Positions 10,415 through 21,700 of a DNA stretch of 64,000 bases are shown in pieces. The stretch spans positions 1 to 64,000 of the forward strand of contig NZ_JUGF01000001.1 in assembly GCF_000799165.1 (NCBI RefSeq), in the 5' to 3' direction. The DNA comes from Methylotenera versatilis 7 (lineage in GTDB: Bacteria > Pseudomonadota > Gammaproteobacteria > Burkholderiales > Methylophilaceae). How positions within the stretch are numbered: position 1 is the first letter of the stretch; every line of letters starts with the position of its first letter. The notes below the pieces were generated by a model. That model did no database searches. It saw only the letters and a list, made by a program, of their open reading frames with translations, and was not told the DNA's origin. Both the position numbers and the translations under genes were made by a program.

Positions 10415-13400
10415 ATGAATCATTGCTACCGTTTGGTGTTTAATAAATCTTCTCAGATATGGCAAGTGGTGTCTGAAATTGCTAAATCACACAGCAAATC
10501 CGCTGCGCTTGTATTGTTGCCACTATTGAGCTTATTACCCAATATGGCTGCTTGGGCAGACCCAGCGTTAAACGCTTTGCCGACTGGCGGGCAAGTGGTT
10601 TCAGGGCAATCTGCCATTACGCAAAATAGCAATCAATTGAATATTTTGCAAAATACGCAAAAATCCATCATCAACTGGAACACTTATAACATTGGCGCCA
10701 ATGCGCAAGTGACTTATGTGCAGCCTAATGCCAATGCTATTTCACTTAATCGGGTGATTTCGGGTAATCCCAGTGAGATTTTCGGTAAGCTAAATTCAAA
10801 TGGTCAGGTGTGGCTGATTAACCCTAACGGCGTGCTGTTTGGCAAAAACGCACAAGTGAATGTGGGTGGTATTGTTGCTACCACTTTAAATATTGCCGAT
10901 GAAGATTTTTTAAATGGTAATTATCAGTTTACGGGTAATGCCGGCAGCGTTATCAATATGGGCAGTATTGTTGCTAACAGTGGCGGTTATGTTGCCCTAC
11001 TGGCGCCGGAAGTGCGCAATGAAGGTGTGATCTCAGCACTGCAAGGCACGGTTGCAATGTCAGCAGGTAATGCAATAACGCTGGATTTTAATGGTAATGG
11101 TTTAATTAATGTGCAAGTGGATAGCGCCAGCGTGAATACGCTGGTTGAGAATAAACATTTGATTCAAGTAGGCAATGGCCAAGTGCTGATGAGCACAAAA
11201 GCGGCGGATGGGCTAATCACTTCCGTGATTAACAATAGTGGCAAAATTGAAGCCAATAGTATGGTGAGTGATGGTGGTGTGGTTCGTTTAACGGGGGCTA
11301 AAACTGTTGTCAATAGTGGCGAAATTTCAGCAGTTTCATCCAGCCAAAAAGGTGGCACGGTACATTTGTTGGGCGACAATGTCGGCATGTTTAGCACGAG
11401 TAGCGTGAACGTATCAGGCAAAACAGGCGGCGGTACGATTTTGATCGGGGGTGATTATCAAGGTAAAAACGCCGATATTCAAAATGCGACTAAAACATTT
11501 GTTCATCAAGATGCACAGTTAATCGCAGATGCCACAGATAGCGGCGATGGCGGTAAGGTGATTGTTTGGGGAAATGATATTACCCGTTATTACGGAAGTG
11601 TTTCGGCAAAAGGCGGTGTGGTTTCAGGCAATGGAGGTTTTGTTGAAATTTCTGGCAAACGTTTGCTTAACTTCTTAGGCAATGTGGATTTAAGTGCTGC
11701 GAATGGTCGGGGCGGTAATTTGTTGCTGGATCCAACTAATATTACGATTGGTGTTGGCACAGATGCAAATACAATAGGATTTTCAGCTGTTGATAATGAA
11801 GAGGCATTTGCAGAGGACTTAAATCAGGACAGTTTTTTTGATGTCACTGCGCTTACTGGTAGTTTTGCTGGCATCACAGAGGGCAGCACGATTACCTTGC
11901 AAGCCACTAACGATATTACTGTTAAAGATGCTTTTAATGTCGCAACAGCTACTGGTTCAGCTAATAACAACTTGGTGTTAGAAGCTAATAACGATATTCA
12001 TGTAAAGGCAGCAATAGCTTTAGATGGCACAGGCGCATTAACTTTAAAAGCAGATGCTGATGACAATGGCGCAGGCAATGTGGCGATTGGTGCAAACATT
12101 ACCACTCAACGTGGTGGCTTAACATTAGAAGGTTACGATATTACCCACACGGCTGGCAATATTGCGACGACTGGCGCTACCAACACTAATGCGGGCAATA
12201 TTACTATTACGGCAAGTAACGCTGTTTTATTGGGTGGCGCTTTGATTACTGCCGATGGCGGTACAACATCTAGCGTAGGCCGGGCGGGAGGCATAGTCAA
12301 TATTACTGCAAACGCAGGAGTAGAGACGGGTGCGATTTCCGCTAATGCAAGCCATGCGGCTGTATCTGATGCTGATGGCGGTAATGCTGGTTTTATTACC
12401 ATCAATAATTTAGTAAGCGGCGATATAAAGGTTAATGGTAGTTTATTTGCACGTACTGGCACTTCAACAGGCACAGTTATTGGGGTTGGTGGAAATTTTG
12501 GTGAAGTCAAAATTATTAATCAAGCTAATGGCGGTAATGTAACGACAGGGGCAATAGATCTGAGAGCTAAGAACAAAGCGCATGGCGGTAATGTAGTTAT
12601 TAGCTCTAAGGCGGATGTGACAGTTAATGGTTATATTGATACCAGTATAAACGTCCCTGTACCTACTAATGACGTTGCTGGCCGTAATGCCGGCAATATT
12701 ACGATTACTGGCGTAAATCGCACTATTAATGGTGCAATAACAGCAAATGGCGGCGCAGGCGGAGCAAGTAATCAGGCTGGAGGTAATGCGGGGGTGATTT
12801 CTATTACAGGCGCAGGAGCGCTTACAACAGGCACAATCACTGCAAAAACAGGTAATGCAAATGGTACAGGAACTGGTGGTGCAGCAGGGAGTGTAACTTT
12901 AAGTGGTAGTCAAGTAACGTCCGCAGCCATTGATACTTCGCATGGCACAAATGGCACAGGTGGCAACGTAAATATCACCACGATAGGCGGCGGTACTTCT
13001 ACCGTTACATCTATTAATGCGGATAATTCCGGTGCGATTAATATTAACAATATGGACACATTGACCGTCAGTGGCGTGATTGCTGGTGATAATGCTACAG
13101 TGACTAAATCGGGTGCAGGATCACTTATCTACGCAGGAACGAATACTTATACTGGTGGAACAGTTGTTAATGCGGGTGTTTTACAGATAGGTAATGGTGC
13201 AACTAATGGGTCTATAGTAGGAAATATTACCAATAATGCAACTGTAGTATTTAATCGGTCTGACGCATATAGTTATGCCGATAGCATTAGCGGGTCTGGT
13301 GCTGTAGAAAAAGTCGGTAGTGGTGAATTAACATTCTCTGGTAACAATACCTACATAGGTGCTACTAATATTAAGGCGGATACATTAAAGCTCGGTAACG

Positions 13401-14869
13401 CTGGCGCTATCGGTGATTTAAGTGCAATGAATATTTCATCTGGCGCTACATTTGATTTAAATGGTTATGCTGAAACTGTGGGTTCAATTGCAGGCGCGGG
13501 TAATATTGTTATGGGTACTGCTGCCTTAACCTCTGGCGGTAATAATGCATCTACTACATTTTCCGGCGTAATAAGCGGTACGGCTGGCAATTTTAATAAA
13601 GCAGGTTCTGGCACATTAACCTTAAGCGGCAATAATACTTATACTGGCGTAACCAATGTGCAAGGTGGAACTTTGACTGCAGCACACGCAAATGCGCTGG
13701 GTGCTACAGCAGGCGGTACGAATGTTGCCAGTGGCGCAACACTTAATGTGAATAATGTGACTTTAGCAGCAGAAGCAATTACTTTAGCCAATGCCGCGGC
13801 GTTGACAGGTACTGATGCGGCAATAGTTACTGGTAATGTGTCTGCGGGCGATAATAGCCAGATAGGTACAACATCTGCTGCATCCACTTTAACCATCAAT
13901 GGCATATTAACTTCAGCCACTAATAGCACATTGGAAATTATTGGTGCAGGTAGTGTGATAGCAACTAATACAGACAATGATATCGATATTGTCAAAATCA
14001 CCAATGCAAAAGATGTGAGTTTGCGCGATATAAACAGTATCCGTTTTGCAAATGCGGCATCTAATTTAACTGGCACGTTAACCGTCAATGCGATTGACAA
14101 TATTACCTTGCAAACAGGCGGTACGATGACTAGCTCAGCGGGTGATATTTTATTAACCAGCAATGCGTTTATTAATAATGCAGGGGCGAATGCATTAACA
14201 GCCACAGCAGGCCGCTGGGTTGTGCATACGGATGCTCTAGCTGGTAATATTTACGGCGGACTTAATAGCGGCAACCAAGCGATTTATGGGCGCTCACTAG
14301 GTGTGGCGACGGCTGAAGCAGGTAATCGCTATGTATTTGTACAAAGCCCAACTTTAGATATTACCTCAACAGATCAAACCAAAACTTATGGGCAAGATGC
14401 AGCAACCTTAGTAGCTAATGCTTATATTGCAACGCCGTTTGTTAATGCAGCAACTTATGGCAATGTATTCACGCAAGATACTGTTGCTAACTCACTGACT
14501 GGTTCAGCTACTTCTACAGGTTCAGCAGTGGCAAGCAACGTAGGCAGTTATGCGATTGATGTGACTCCTGTTGCGGCAACAACAGGCTATACGCTGAATA
14601 AATCGAACGCAGGTAATTTAACTGTCACTGCGGCTATTTTACCAGTGAGCCCCGTCAATACCTCTGGCAATATCAGCGTGTTTAATAATGCCGTTACTCG
14701 ATCAGATCAAGAGTTAGCTTGCTCTCAGTTTAACGGCAATCAGCCGATAGTTAACGGGCTTGATGCGTTTGGTGCGGATAATGTAGACTACGAGCCATCA
14801 ATCAGCCAGCCTTTAGTGGGCGGCGTGGTGGCCAACGCCTTAGCGGCGACAACATGCTTAAAGCTATAA
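10415..14869 (+). CDS. TpsA-type filamentous haemagglutinin-like exoprotein
   Basis: 1484 residues from ATG 10415 (a GTG lies one codon earlier). Residues 1-48 form an extended signal peptide region (MNHCYRLVFNKSSQIWQVVSE) and hydrophobic core ending at AWA. Residues 49 to about 300 are the two-partner-secretion domain, with NPNGVLF at 136-142. The rest is beta-helical repeat: glycine/asparagine-rich blocks, then repeats of the GxLTLSGNNTYTG type (autotransporter-associated strand repeats) around 890-1090. A YGQD-containing MBG-like segment lies near 1330-1390. The product is exported through the TpsB pore 12 bp downstream and displayed or released as an adhesin. No enzymatic domain is seen. 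Confidence 0.92.
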   Translation: MNHCYRLVFNKSSQIWQVVSEIAKSHSKSAALVLLPLLSLLPNMAAWADPALNALPTGGQVVSGQSAITQNSNQLNILQNTQKSIINWNTYNIGANAQVTYVQPNANAISLNRVISGNPSEIFGKLNSNGQVWLINPNGVLFGKNAQVNVGGIVATTLNIADEDFLNGNYQFTGNAGSVINMGSIVANSGGYVALLAPEVRNEGVISALQGTVAMSAGNAITLDFNGNGLINVQVDSASVNTLVENKHLIQVGNGQVLMSTKAADGLITSVINNSGKIEANSMVSDGGVVRLTGAKTVVNSGEISAVSSSQKGGTVHLLGDNVGMFSTSSVNVSGKTGGGTILIGGDYQGKNADIQNATKTFVHQDAQLIADATDSGDGGKVIVWGNDITRYYGSVSAKGGVVSGNGGFVEISGKRLLNFLGNVDLSAANGRGGNLLLDPTNITIGVGTDANTIGFSAVDNEEAFAEDLNQDSFFDVTALTGSFAGITEGSTITLQATNDITVKDAFNVATATGSANNNLVLEANNDIHVKAAIALDGTGALTLKADADDNGAGNVAIGANITTQRGGLTLEGYDITHTAGNIATTGATNTNAGNITITASNAVLLGGALITADGGTTSSVGRAGGIVNITANAGVETGAISANASHAAVSDADGGNAGFITINNLVSGDIKVNGSLFARTGTSTGTVIGVGGNFGEVKIINQANGGNVTTGAIDLRAKNKAHGGNVVISSKADVTVNGYIDTSINVPVPTNDVAGRNAGNITITGVNRTINGAITANGGAGGASNQAGGNAGVISITGAGALTTGTITAKTGNANGTGTGGAAGSVTLSGSQVTSAAIDTSHGTNGTGGNVNITTIGGGTSTVTSINADNSGAININNMDTLTVSGVIAGDNATVTKSGAGSLIYAGTNTYTGGTVVNAGVLQIGNGATNGSIVGNITNNATVVFNRSDAYSYADSISGSGAVEKVGSGELTFSGNNTYIGATNIKADTLKLGNAGAIGDLSAMNISSGATFDLNGYAETVGSIAGAGNIVMGTAALTSGGNNASTTFSGVISGTAGNFNKAGSGTLTLSGNNTYTGVTNVQGGTLTAAHANALGATAGGTNVASGATLNVNNVTLAAEAITLANAAALTGTDAAIVTGNVSAGDNSQIGTTSAASTLTINGILTSATNSTLEIIGAGSVIATNTDNDIDIVKITNAKDVSLRDINSIRFANAASNLTGTLTVNAIDNITLQTGGTMTSSAGDILLTSNAFINNAGANALTATAGRWVVHTDALAGNIYGGLNSGNQAIYGRSLGVATAEAGNRYVFVQSPTLDITSTDQTKTYGQDAATLVANAYIATPFVNAATYGNVFTQDTVANSLTGSATSTGSAVASNVGSYAIDVTPVAATTGYTLNKSNAGNLTVTAAILPVSPVNTSGNISVFNNAVTRSDQELACSQFNGNQPIVNGLDAFGADNVDYEPSISQPLVGGVVANALAATTCLKL

Positions 14870-14881
14870 TAAATAAAAAAT

Positions 14882-16603
14882 ATGAAAAACTTCAATAAGT
14901 TACCAGTTAGCCCGTTTATATTAAGTGGCCTGTTATTCACGATTTTTCAAACAAATTATCTGTATGCCGCGCCAAATATTGATTCTGGTAGCATACAGCG
15001 TGATATTGAAAACTTGAATACGCCCAACTTGCCGCCACCCACACAGCCTGTTGAGCCAACACAAGCTACACCTAAATCAGACAATGCGATTTCAGTAAAG
15101 GTGACTAGCTTTCAGTTTGTTGGCGCTACGTTGCTGCCTGATAGCCTGTTGCAAGCCGAAGTACAATCTTATATTGGTCAAACCTTAGATTATGATGACT
15201 TAACTAAAGTCACTCAAAGAATTAGTCAGTTGTATCAACGCAATGGATGGCTGGCAAAAGTGTTTTTACCACCACAAGATATTCAAAATGGCTTGGTGAC
15301 AATTGAGATTAATGAAGCAAAGTTGGGTGAAGTGCGTACCAATAGCGACGCAAAAGCGCGTTTAAATCCAAAGCTAGCGACAAAAATGCTGGCAAGCACA
15401 CAACAAAAAGGCATGCCGCTAAGTAGCCAAGCGCTAGAGCGCGCTATGTTGTTGATTAACGATACCCCTGGTTTCAGTGGGCAAGCGACTTTGTCGCAAG
15501 GTGCTCAAACAGGTGAAACCGATGTCACCGTTAATTTGGCAGATACACCTTTATTTAATGCGCGCGTTTGGGCCGACAATTATGGTTCAAGATTATTAGG
15601 TAAAGCACGCCTAAATGGCTTGGCTAGTTTTAACAACTTAACAGGTTGGGGCGATCAACTTACTGTAAATGCTTTAATAAGCAAAGGTCTTGAATACGTA
15701 CAAGGCGCCTATGACTTTCCGGTTGGATATGCCGGCACGCGCATCCAGCTAGCGGGCTCGGTTTCTAATTATGAAGTGAATGGCGGTGATTTAAGTGTGC
15801 TTGACCCGGAAGGTGAATCCTATGCTTATCGGGCAAGTATTAAACATCCGTTGATTCGTAGTCGTTACAGTAACCTTGCTTTTCAAGGTAGTATTGAGTC
15901 GTTTAGCAGTAAAGATGACGTATTAGGGTTTGAGGTCTCTGATAAAGATTATCATGCGCTTACAGTTGGTTTAAAAGGTGATCATAGCGATGGTTTTGGC
16001 TTGGGTGGCACGTTTTGGGGCGGCGCAAGTTTAACCACTGGTGATCTAGACTTATCTGGAAATCGTGCTGAACAGGCATCGGACAGATTAACAAGGCGCT
16101 CTGACGGGCGTTATAACAAAATCAATTTTTATCTTGGGCGCCAACAAATACTGGGTGAAAAGCTCACTGCAAAAGCGCTGTTTTCTGGACAGTTAGCAGA
16201 TGCGAATTTGGGCGGATATGAAAAATTTTCGCTTGGCGGGCCGGTCGGCTTGACTGGATTTACAGTAGGCGAAGCAGCAGCAGATCAAGGCTGGATGCTA
16301 AATTTAGAAGCTAAGTACGCAATCACATCACAATTTAGCGCAAGCTTGTTGGGCGATGCTGGTGGCGTGTGCCAATTCAAAGATACTTGGGCAGATTGGA
16401 ATGCCGGCAATCCTAAATTAAAAAACTGCTATCAATTAGCAAGCGTCGGTTTTGGTTTAGGCTATACCAATCAATATTTAGATGCAAAATTAAGTTACGG
16501 GCGTCAGATTACGGGAAATCGTGGTTTGGATAGCAATGGAAACGACACTGAAGGCGAAGACAGCAAACATCAAGTTTGGCTACAAATAGGTAGTAATTTT
16601 TAA
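14882..16603 (+). CDS. TpsB outer-membrane transporter (ShlB/FhaC/HecB family)
   Basis: 573 residues with an N-terminal signal peptide ending near YAA. A proline-rich linker (PPPTQPVEPTQ) leads to a POTRA domain (about 65-140, with VTSFQFVGATLLPDSLL and GWLAKVFLPPQDIQNG). A second POTRA-like part and an Omp85-type 16-strand barrel follow (from about 215, NARVWADNYGSRLLG), ending in aromatic F. The conserved barrel segment LGGPVGLTGFTVGEAA is present near 450. It exports the preceding TpsA; gene order tpsA-tpsB with a 12-bp gap supports one operon. No strong Shine-Dalgarno site is visible. Confidence 0.93.
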   Translation: MKNFNKLPVSPFILSGLLFTIFQTNYLYAAPNIDSGSIQRDIENLNTPNLPPPTQPVEPTQATPKSDNAISVKVTSFQFVGATLLPDSLLQAEVQSYIGQTLDYDDLTKVTQRISQLYQRNGWLAKVFLPPQDIQNGLVTIEINEAKLGEVRTNSDAKARLNPKLATKMLASTQQKGMPLSSQALERAMLLINDTPGFSGQATLSQGAQTGETDVTVNLADTPLFNARVWADNYGSRLLGKARLNGLASFNNLTGWGDQLTVNALISKGLEYVQGAYDFPVGYAGTRIQLAGSVSNYEVNGGDLSVLDPEGESYAYRASIKHPLIRSRYSNLAFQGSIESFSSKDDVLGFEVSDKDYHALTVGLKGDHSDGFGLGGTFWGGASLTTGDLDLSGNRAEQASDRLTRRSDGRYNKINFYLGRQQILGEKLTAKALFSGQLADANLGGYEKFSLGGPVGLTGFTVGEAAADQGWMLNLEAKYAITSQFSASLLGDAGGVCQFKDTWADWNAGNPKLKNCYQLASVGFGLGYTNQYLDAKLSYGRQITGNRGLDSNGNDTEGEDSKHQVWLQIGSNF

Positions 16604-16732
16604 TCGGCCTAAACCAGTATGGTTTTAACTGGGTTTGAGACAATAATATTCAAATTATTTTCACAAACTTTAGTCATAATTGACCTAACGATGTTAGAAT
16701 ACGCTCCGCAACAAATTCAGTAGTAATCACCC

Positions 16733-16819
16733 GCCCGGGTGGTGAAATTGGTAGACACAAGAGACTTAAAATCTCTCGACTTTACGGTCGTGCCGGTTCG
16801 ATTCCGGCCCCGGGCACCA
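16733..16819 (+). tRNA. tRNA-Leu (anticodon UAA), CCA encoded
   Basis: 87 nt. The acceptor arms GCCCGGG and CCCGGGC pair perfectly, with discriminator A and a genomic CCA. The anticodon stem AGAGA/TCTCT encloses the loop CTTAAAA, giving UAA. A long variable arm (class II tRNA) and the T-arm GCCGG-TTCGATT-CCGGC are clear. Confidence 0.97.
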
Positions 16820-17199
16820 TAAAAAAATCAATGAGTTAGCTGGTTTTTATATCACACTGTATCATTAAACCAATTTCGGTTCTGATGCGTGTTGGATCAA
16901 AGCGACCATTAATTATTGTTTCAATATTGTCCACTTCAATCGCGAATTAGAAACCGTTTAGAGCGTGCGTATATCATACGTTGAAGGACGCTTAGGGAAA
17001 GTTGTATTCGTTTGATCTGGTGGTTAATAACAACCTAAAACAACCAACTTTTGGTTGTTTACAGCCAATTTATAAAGCGCTTAAAAATATATTTAATTAA
17101 CTTTATCTAATAAAACAAAGGCTTAATCGTTTTTATTTTTAGGCACGTTTTTCGCTATTAAATACAGCTAACCATCTAGCAGTATTTAAGGATAAGAAT
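16820..17199. other. Intergenic region with one strong hairpin
   Basis: 380 bp without a convincing gene. A 10-bp perfect stem with a 3-base loop lies at 17038-17060 (AAACAACCAA / TTGGTTGTTT), 140 bp before the sigma-factor gene and without a U-tract. It may end transcription from the tRNA side or be regulatory; nothing else is recognisable. Confidence 0.5.
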
Positions 17200-17703
17200 A
17201 TGGTAATGCAAAGTGCGTTGGTCGGAGAGTTTTATGTTGAGCATAACTCTTGGCTGCATAAATGGCTGTCAAAAAAGGTGGGCTCTACTTTTGACGCTGC
17301 TGATTTAACGCAAGATACATTTATGCGTTTGCTTTCTAAGGTAGAAACTGAGCAGATTGTTGAGCCGCGCGCATACTTAACAAAAATAGCACATGGGTTG
17401 ATGGCTAACTTTTTGCGCCGTCGCGATATTGAAACTGCTTATTTAAATGCCTTGGCGGCTCTTGGTGGAAGTCAAGATGCGTATAGTGGACAGTCTTTAG
17501 AAAATCAGCAAATTTTATTAGAAAGAATTATCGCGCTGGATTGTATGCTTAGTGGCCTTTCGCACAATGCGCGTGCCGCGTTTTTATTGCACCGTGTTGA
17601 CGGCATGTCTTATGCAGAAATTGCGTTAGAGCTTGGTGTTACAGTGAGCTCTATTAAAAAATATATTGCAAAAGCGTTGTTACATTGCGCTTCTGCAGCT
17701 TAG
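17200..17703 (+). CDS. FecI-like ECF sigma factor
   Basis: 167 residues. The N-terminal half has region 2 features (DAADLTQDTFMRLLSKV, then EPRAYLTKIAHGLMANFLRRRDIE). The C-terminal half is a region 4 helix-turn-helix (MSYAEIALELGVTVSSIKKYIAKAL). AAGGATAAG precedes ATG 17200; a second in-frame ATG is two codons later. It sits directly upstream of fecR-like and TonB-receptor genes, the usual cell-surface-signalling arrangement. There it should direct RNA polymerase to the receptor gene when the receptor binds its substrate. Iron-chelate specificity is assumed by analogy only. Confidence 0.93.
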   Translation: MVMQSALVGEFYVEHNSWLHKWLSKKVGSTFDAADLTQDTFMRLLSKVETEQIVEPRAYLTKIAHGLMANFLRRRDIETAYLNALAALGGSQDAYSGQSLENQQILLERIIALDCMLSGLSHNARAAFLLHRVDGMSYAEIALELGVTVSSIKKYIAKALLHCASAA

Positions 17704-17729
17704 CTGTCCACTATACTAATTATTTTAAA

Positions 17730-18689
17730 ATGTCAGACTCTTTAAAAGCTGCGACAAACTGGTATGCAAAACTGAATGCAGATAATGTAACCGAGACTGA
17801 TCGCCACGCTTTTCAAAATTGGCGGCAAGCATCTGAAGATAATGATCAGGCTTGGCAAAAAATACAATCTATTGCAGGTCAATTTGACGGCATTGCGCCT
17901 ACAATCAGCAAAGCCACGTTACTTACAGCAAATCAACCTAAGTCTTTAGAGCGCCGCCGCTTACTGAAAAATTTAGGGATTGTGGCTGCAGCAACCACTA
18001 CTGGCTGGCTAACTTATCAACATCAGCCATGGCAAACATTTACTGCTGATTACGCAACTCAAACGGGTGACCAGCGCGAAATTCAACTGGCAGATAATAC
18101 AAAAATAATTCTGAATACTAACTCAGCAATTAACATCGATTACACCGAAAAAAGTCGTACAGTCATACTAATTAAGGGTGAAATATTCATCGAAACTGGC
18201 CACGGTGCTAATAGCGATTTGTCATTTATTGTACAAACCAAACAGGGAGATGTACGTGCATTAGGCACAAAATTTACCGTGCGCAACAATGGTAATTATC
18301 ATACTGTGGCTGTGTTTGAAGGGGTCGTTGAAATTATACCAACTCCTACTGTCACATTAACACATGATCCTACTCTTAGAGTTAACCAAGGTGATATGGT
18401 CACTTTTGGGGAAGGCTATTTTTCTCAAACCAAGCCGCTAACTCCTAGCGCTGATTTATGGGTGAAAGGTATGTTTAATGTGGTGAATATGCCACTTAAA
18501 GACTTTGTTTTAGAGTTGCGTCGTTATCACAAAGGCATTTTACGGTGCGATTCTAATGCTGCAAAAATTCTCATCTCAGGCGCATTTCCCATTAAAGATA
18601 TGAATGCACTATTTGCCAGTTTAGAAAGAACCTATCCTGTTCGCGTAGATTCGGTCACCAAGTATTGGGTGACTGTAAAAGCAATCTAA
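17730..18689 (+). CDS. FecR-like anti-sigma/transmembrane signal transducer
   Basis: 319 residues from ATG 17730; an upstream in-frame ATG at 17685 would overlap the sigma gene and adds a non-conserved leader. The N-terminal cytoplasmic part (AATNWYAKLNADNVTETDRH) matches the sigma-binding domain of FecR regulators. One membrane helix follows RRRLLKN (about residues 75-95). The periplasmic FecR domain contains ATQTGDQREIQLADNTKI and the IVQTKQGDVRALGTKF segment. It would relay receptor occupancy to the sigma factor. The gap to the sigma stop is 26 bp, so the two genes are very likely co-transcribed. Confidence 0.92.
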   Translation: MSDSLKAATNWYAKLNADNVTETDRHAFQNWRQASEDNDQAWQKIQSIAGQFDGIAPTISKATLLTANQPKSLERRRLLKNLGIVAAATTTGWLTYQHQPWQTFTADYATQTGDQREIQLADNTKIILNTNSAINIDYTEKSRTVILIKGEIFIETGHGANSDLSFIVQTKQGDVRALGTKFTVRNNGNYHTVAVFEGVVEIIPTPTVTLTHDPTLRVNQGDMVTFGEGYFSQTKPLTPSADLWVKGMFNVVNMPLKDFVLELRRYHKGILRCDSNAAKILISGAFPIKDMNALFASLERTYPVRVDSVTKYWVTVKAI

Positions 18690-18780
18690 AAAAATTATTT
18701 AAAAATAATTAAAAAAGTATTGTCCCTTTTTGGTTTTCAAGTGGCATAGGCAGCATAAACCAAATTTTTAAAGAGACATT

Positions 18781-21700
18781 ATGCTTAATCTTTCTCATGC
18801 CTTTCAAAAAAATGTTCTAGCTGCAGCTATTTCAGCGTTTGCCATACATTCACCCGTTGCAAATGCAGAGCCGCTTAAAACGAACATTCCCGCACAGTCT
18901 TTTAACATACCAGCAGGCGATTTAACTAATGCACTATCACTTTATGCTGCTAATGCTGGTGTACTACTTCCTTTTGATTCTACGCTAACCGAGGGGAAAC
19001 ACACACAAGGCTTAAAAGGCCAATATACGGTTAAAGACGGTTTTACTACATTACTTAAAGATTCTGGGCTTGAAATCATTAACAATAAAAAAGGCGAACT
19101 GGAACTCAGAAAAGCACCAACAGTTAAAGTCAGTGAAAACAACCTCCCAATCGATGTCGAGTTAGACCAAGTCCAAGTTCGTGCCAAGCGCTTCTACGAA
19201 ATCGGCCCGTTGCCCGGTTTAGGACTCACCAAAGACCAGATCCCCGGCAACGTGCAAAGCATTACCGCCAAAGAGATCAAAGAATCCCATTCATTAAGTA
19301 TTACCGACTTAATGAATAAAAAACTGCAATCCGTCACCGTCAATGATTACCAAGGCAACCCCTTTCAAATGGACGTGCAATACAGAGGCTTTACAGCAGG
19401 TCCACAAATCGGTACTCCGCAGGGTCTATCAGTATTCTTTGACGGTATCCGTGTCAATGAACCGTTTGGTGATGTAGTGAACTGGGACATGATTCCCATG
19501 AACGCTATCGCAAATTTTGATGTTTTCCCAGGATCAAATCCGTTGTTTGGATTGGGCACATTAGGTGGCGCTATTTCTGTTAAAACCAAAGATGGCTTTA
19601 ACAATGAAGGCGTTGATGCAGAAGTGCTAACCGGTTCTTTTGGTCGTAAACAACTGCAAGTAGAAGGTGGCATTAACAATGGCACTTTTGCACTCTTTGG
19701 TGCAGGCAACTTTTTTATGGAAGATGGCTGGCGTGATAATTCACCTAGCAAGGTGAATCAGTTCTTTGGTAAAGCCAGCTACCGTGGCGATAAACTAGAT
19801 TTAAGTTTCAGCAGCTTGATTGTGGGTAATGATTTGGTAGGAAATGGAGTTGTGCCTACCAATTTTTATGAACAAGACCGTAATAGTGTATTTACCAGCC
19901 CAGATACCACTAAAAACCGCCTTGCGCAGTTTCAGTTATCTGGCAATTATTTTGTGAATGACAATTTTACGGTTACGGGTCAGGTGTATAGACGTAACAG
20001 CAAGCGTAAGCAAAAGAATGCAGATGTATATACCGATTATGATAATCAAACGGTAAGCCAAAACTTTAAAGAAGGTGACCAATTTACTTGTCAATTCAAT
20101 AGCACGAATAAATATGGCATCCCAGACTATGTAGTGATTGATCTTCCAGATCCGAATGACTTATCTTCAAGTGCTTTTCTAAATGAGTTGTTTAGTAATG
20201 GTGTTGCAGATTTTGATTTGTTAGGATCGGATGCATTTAATCGAGAGCTGCCTCAATATTATGCAGACTTACTTAAAGATCAGTTGGATTACTATGCAAA
20301 TCCGACCCAATATGTTTATACAAATAAATTTCCATCAAATCGAACATTTTTTGGAGAAGAAACATCTTTTTCTAATGGAGAAGTATCCTATATTGCAAGA
20401 GTTGATGGTTTTTCGAATGACTTTGCTGTTTCTAGTTTAGCGTCGCTTGGCGTTGATTTTGAAATATTTAGCGGGCTAGGGGCAACAAATTATTATACTG
20501 AAGATGGTGTAAAACATATTGTTGCTTTTCGCCAGGCAGCAAATGGTGAAGCTTGCCTAAACACTCAAACTAATTCCAATGCGAATGTTGGCTTAGGCTA
20601 CAACACATTGTTTGATCCAGTAACAAACCAGCCTAGGACGGTGGACGGTTTGTATGATGGGGGTGAAGGTTATGTAGAAGGTATCCCAACAGCTGTTATA
20701 ACTGACAATCGCATCAATCAAATTGTAGACGGCTTTTCTACTCAGCTTAACTGGAACTTAGATCATCATAAATTCATGATTGGAGCTTCAATTGATAGTG
20801 CCTATGCTGAATATAATAATTCGCAACGTTTAGGTTTCTTTGATGCGAAGCGAAATGGAAAAATTGATCCTGATCGCGCATTAGATATTTATGCGGCTGC
20901 TGACAGGGGAATCTCAAATAATAACTTTGACGGTACATCGCGCACTAAAAGTTTATATTTTAGTGAAACATGGAGCCCAGTAGAAACTTTTCACATGACT
21001 GGTGCTGTGCGGTACAACGAAACGCAAGTGAACAGTACTTTAGCGGCACGTGATTTCGGCGCGTCAGAAATTAGCCTTTCCGACATTCTTAACACTCCTA
21101 ACTTATTTGAAATATGTCCTAACGGTGTTTGTTCGGGCGAATTAGGTTATAGATTGGCGCCATTTAATCTGCAGTTTGGAGAGGCAGCAGAAAAATTCAG
21201 TTATTACTCACTAAATCCTTCACTAGGTGCCACCTGGCAAGCCAAGAAAAACTTGAATTTATATGCCAATTGGGCGCAGGGTGCACGTACCCCCAGTGTG
21301 GTAGAGCTTGGCTGTGCTTTAGATAAGACACCAACTGCGTTTGGATTAGATGCTAATGGCAATCAAGTTTTTGTTCCACGCAGTGTCGCCAATGGACGCT
21401 CTTGCCAACTACCCAGTGGCTTATCTGGCGACCCTTATTTACCACAAGTTAAAGCAGAAACGTTTGATTTAGGCATGCGTGGACATTGGGCAGATGCGAT
21501 TGAATGGAATTTAGGCTATTACCGCACTGAACTTAAGGATGATATTTACATGGTCACCTATTTTGGTAATCAAAACTTTTTTGACAGTATTGGCAAAACA
21601 CGTCGCCAGGGCATTGAAATGGGCATGAATGGTGATATAGGAAAAGCACGATTCAGCCTTAATTACGCACTGACAGATGCTAAATTCAGAAGTACATTCG

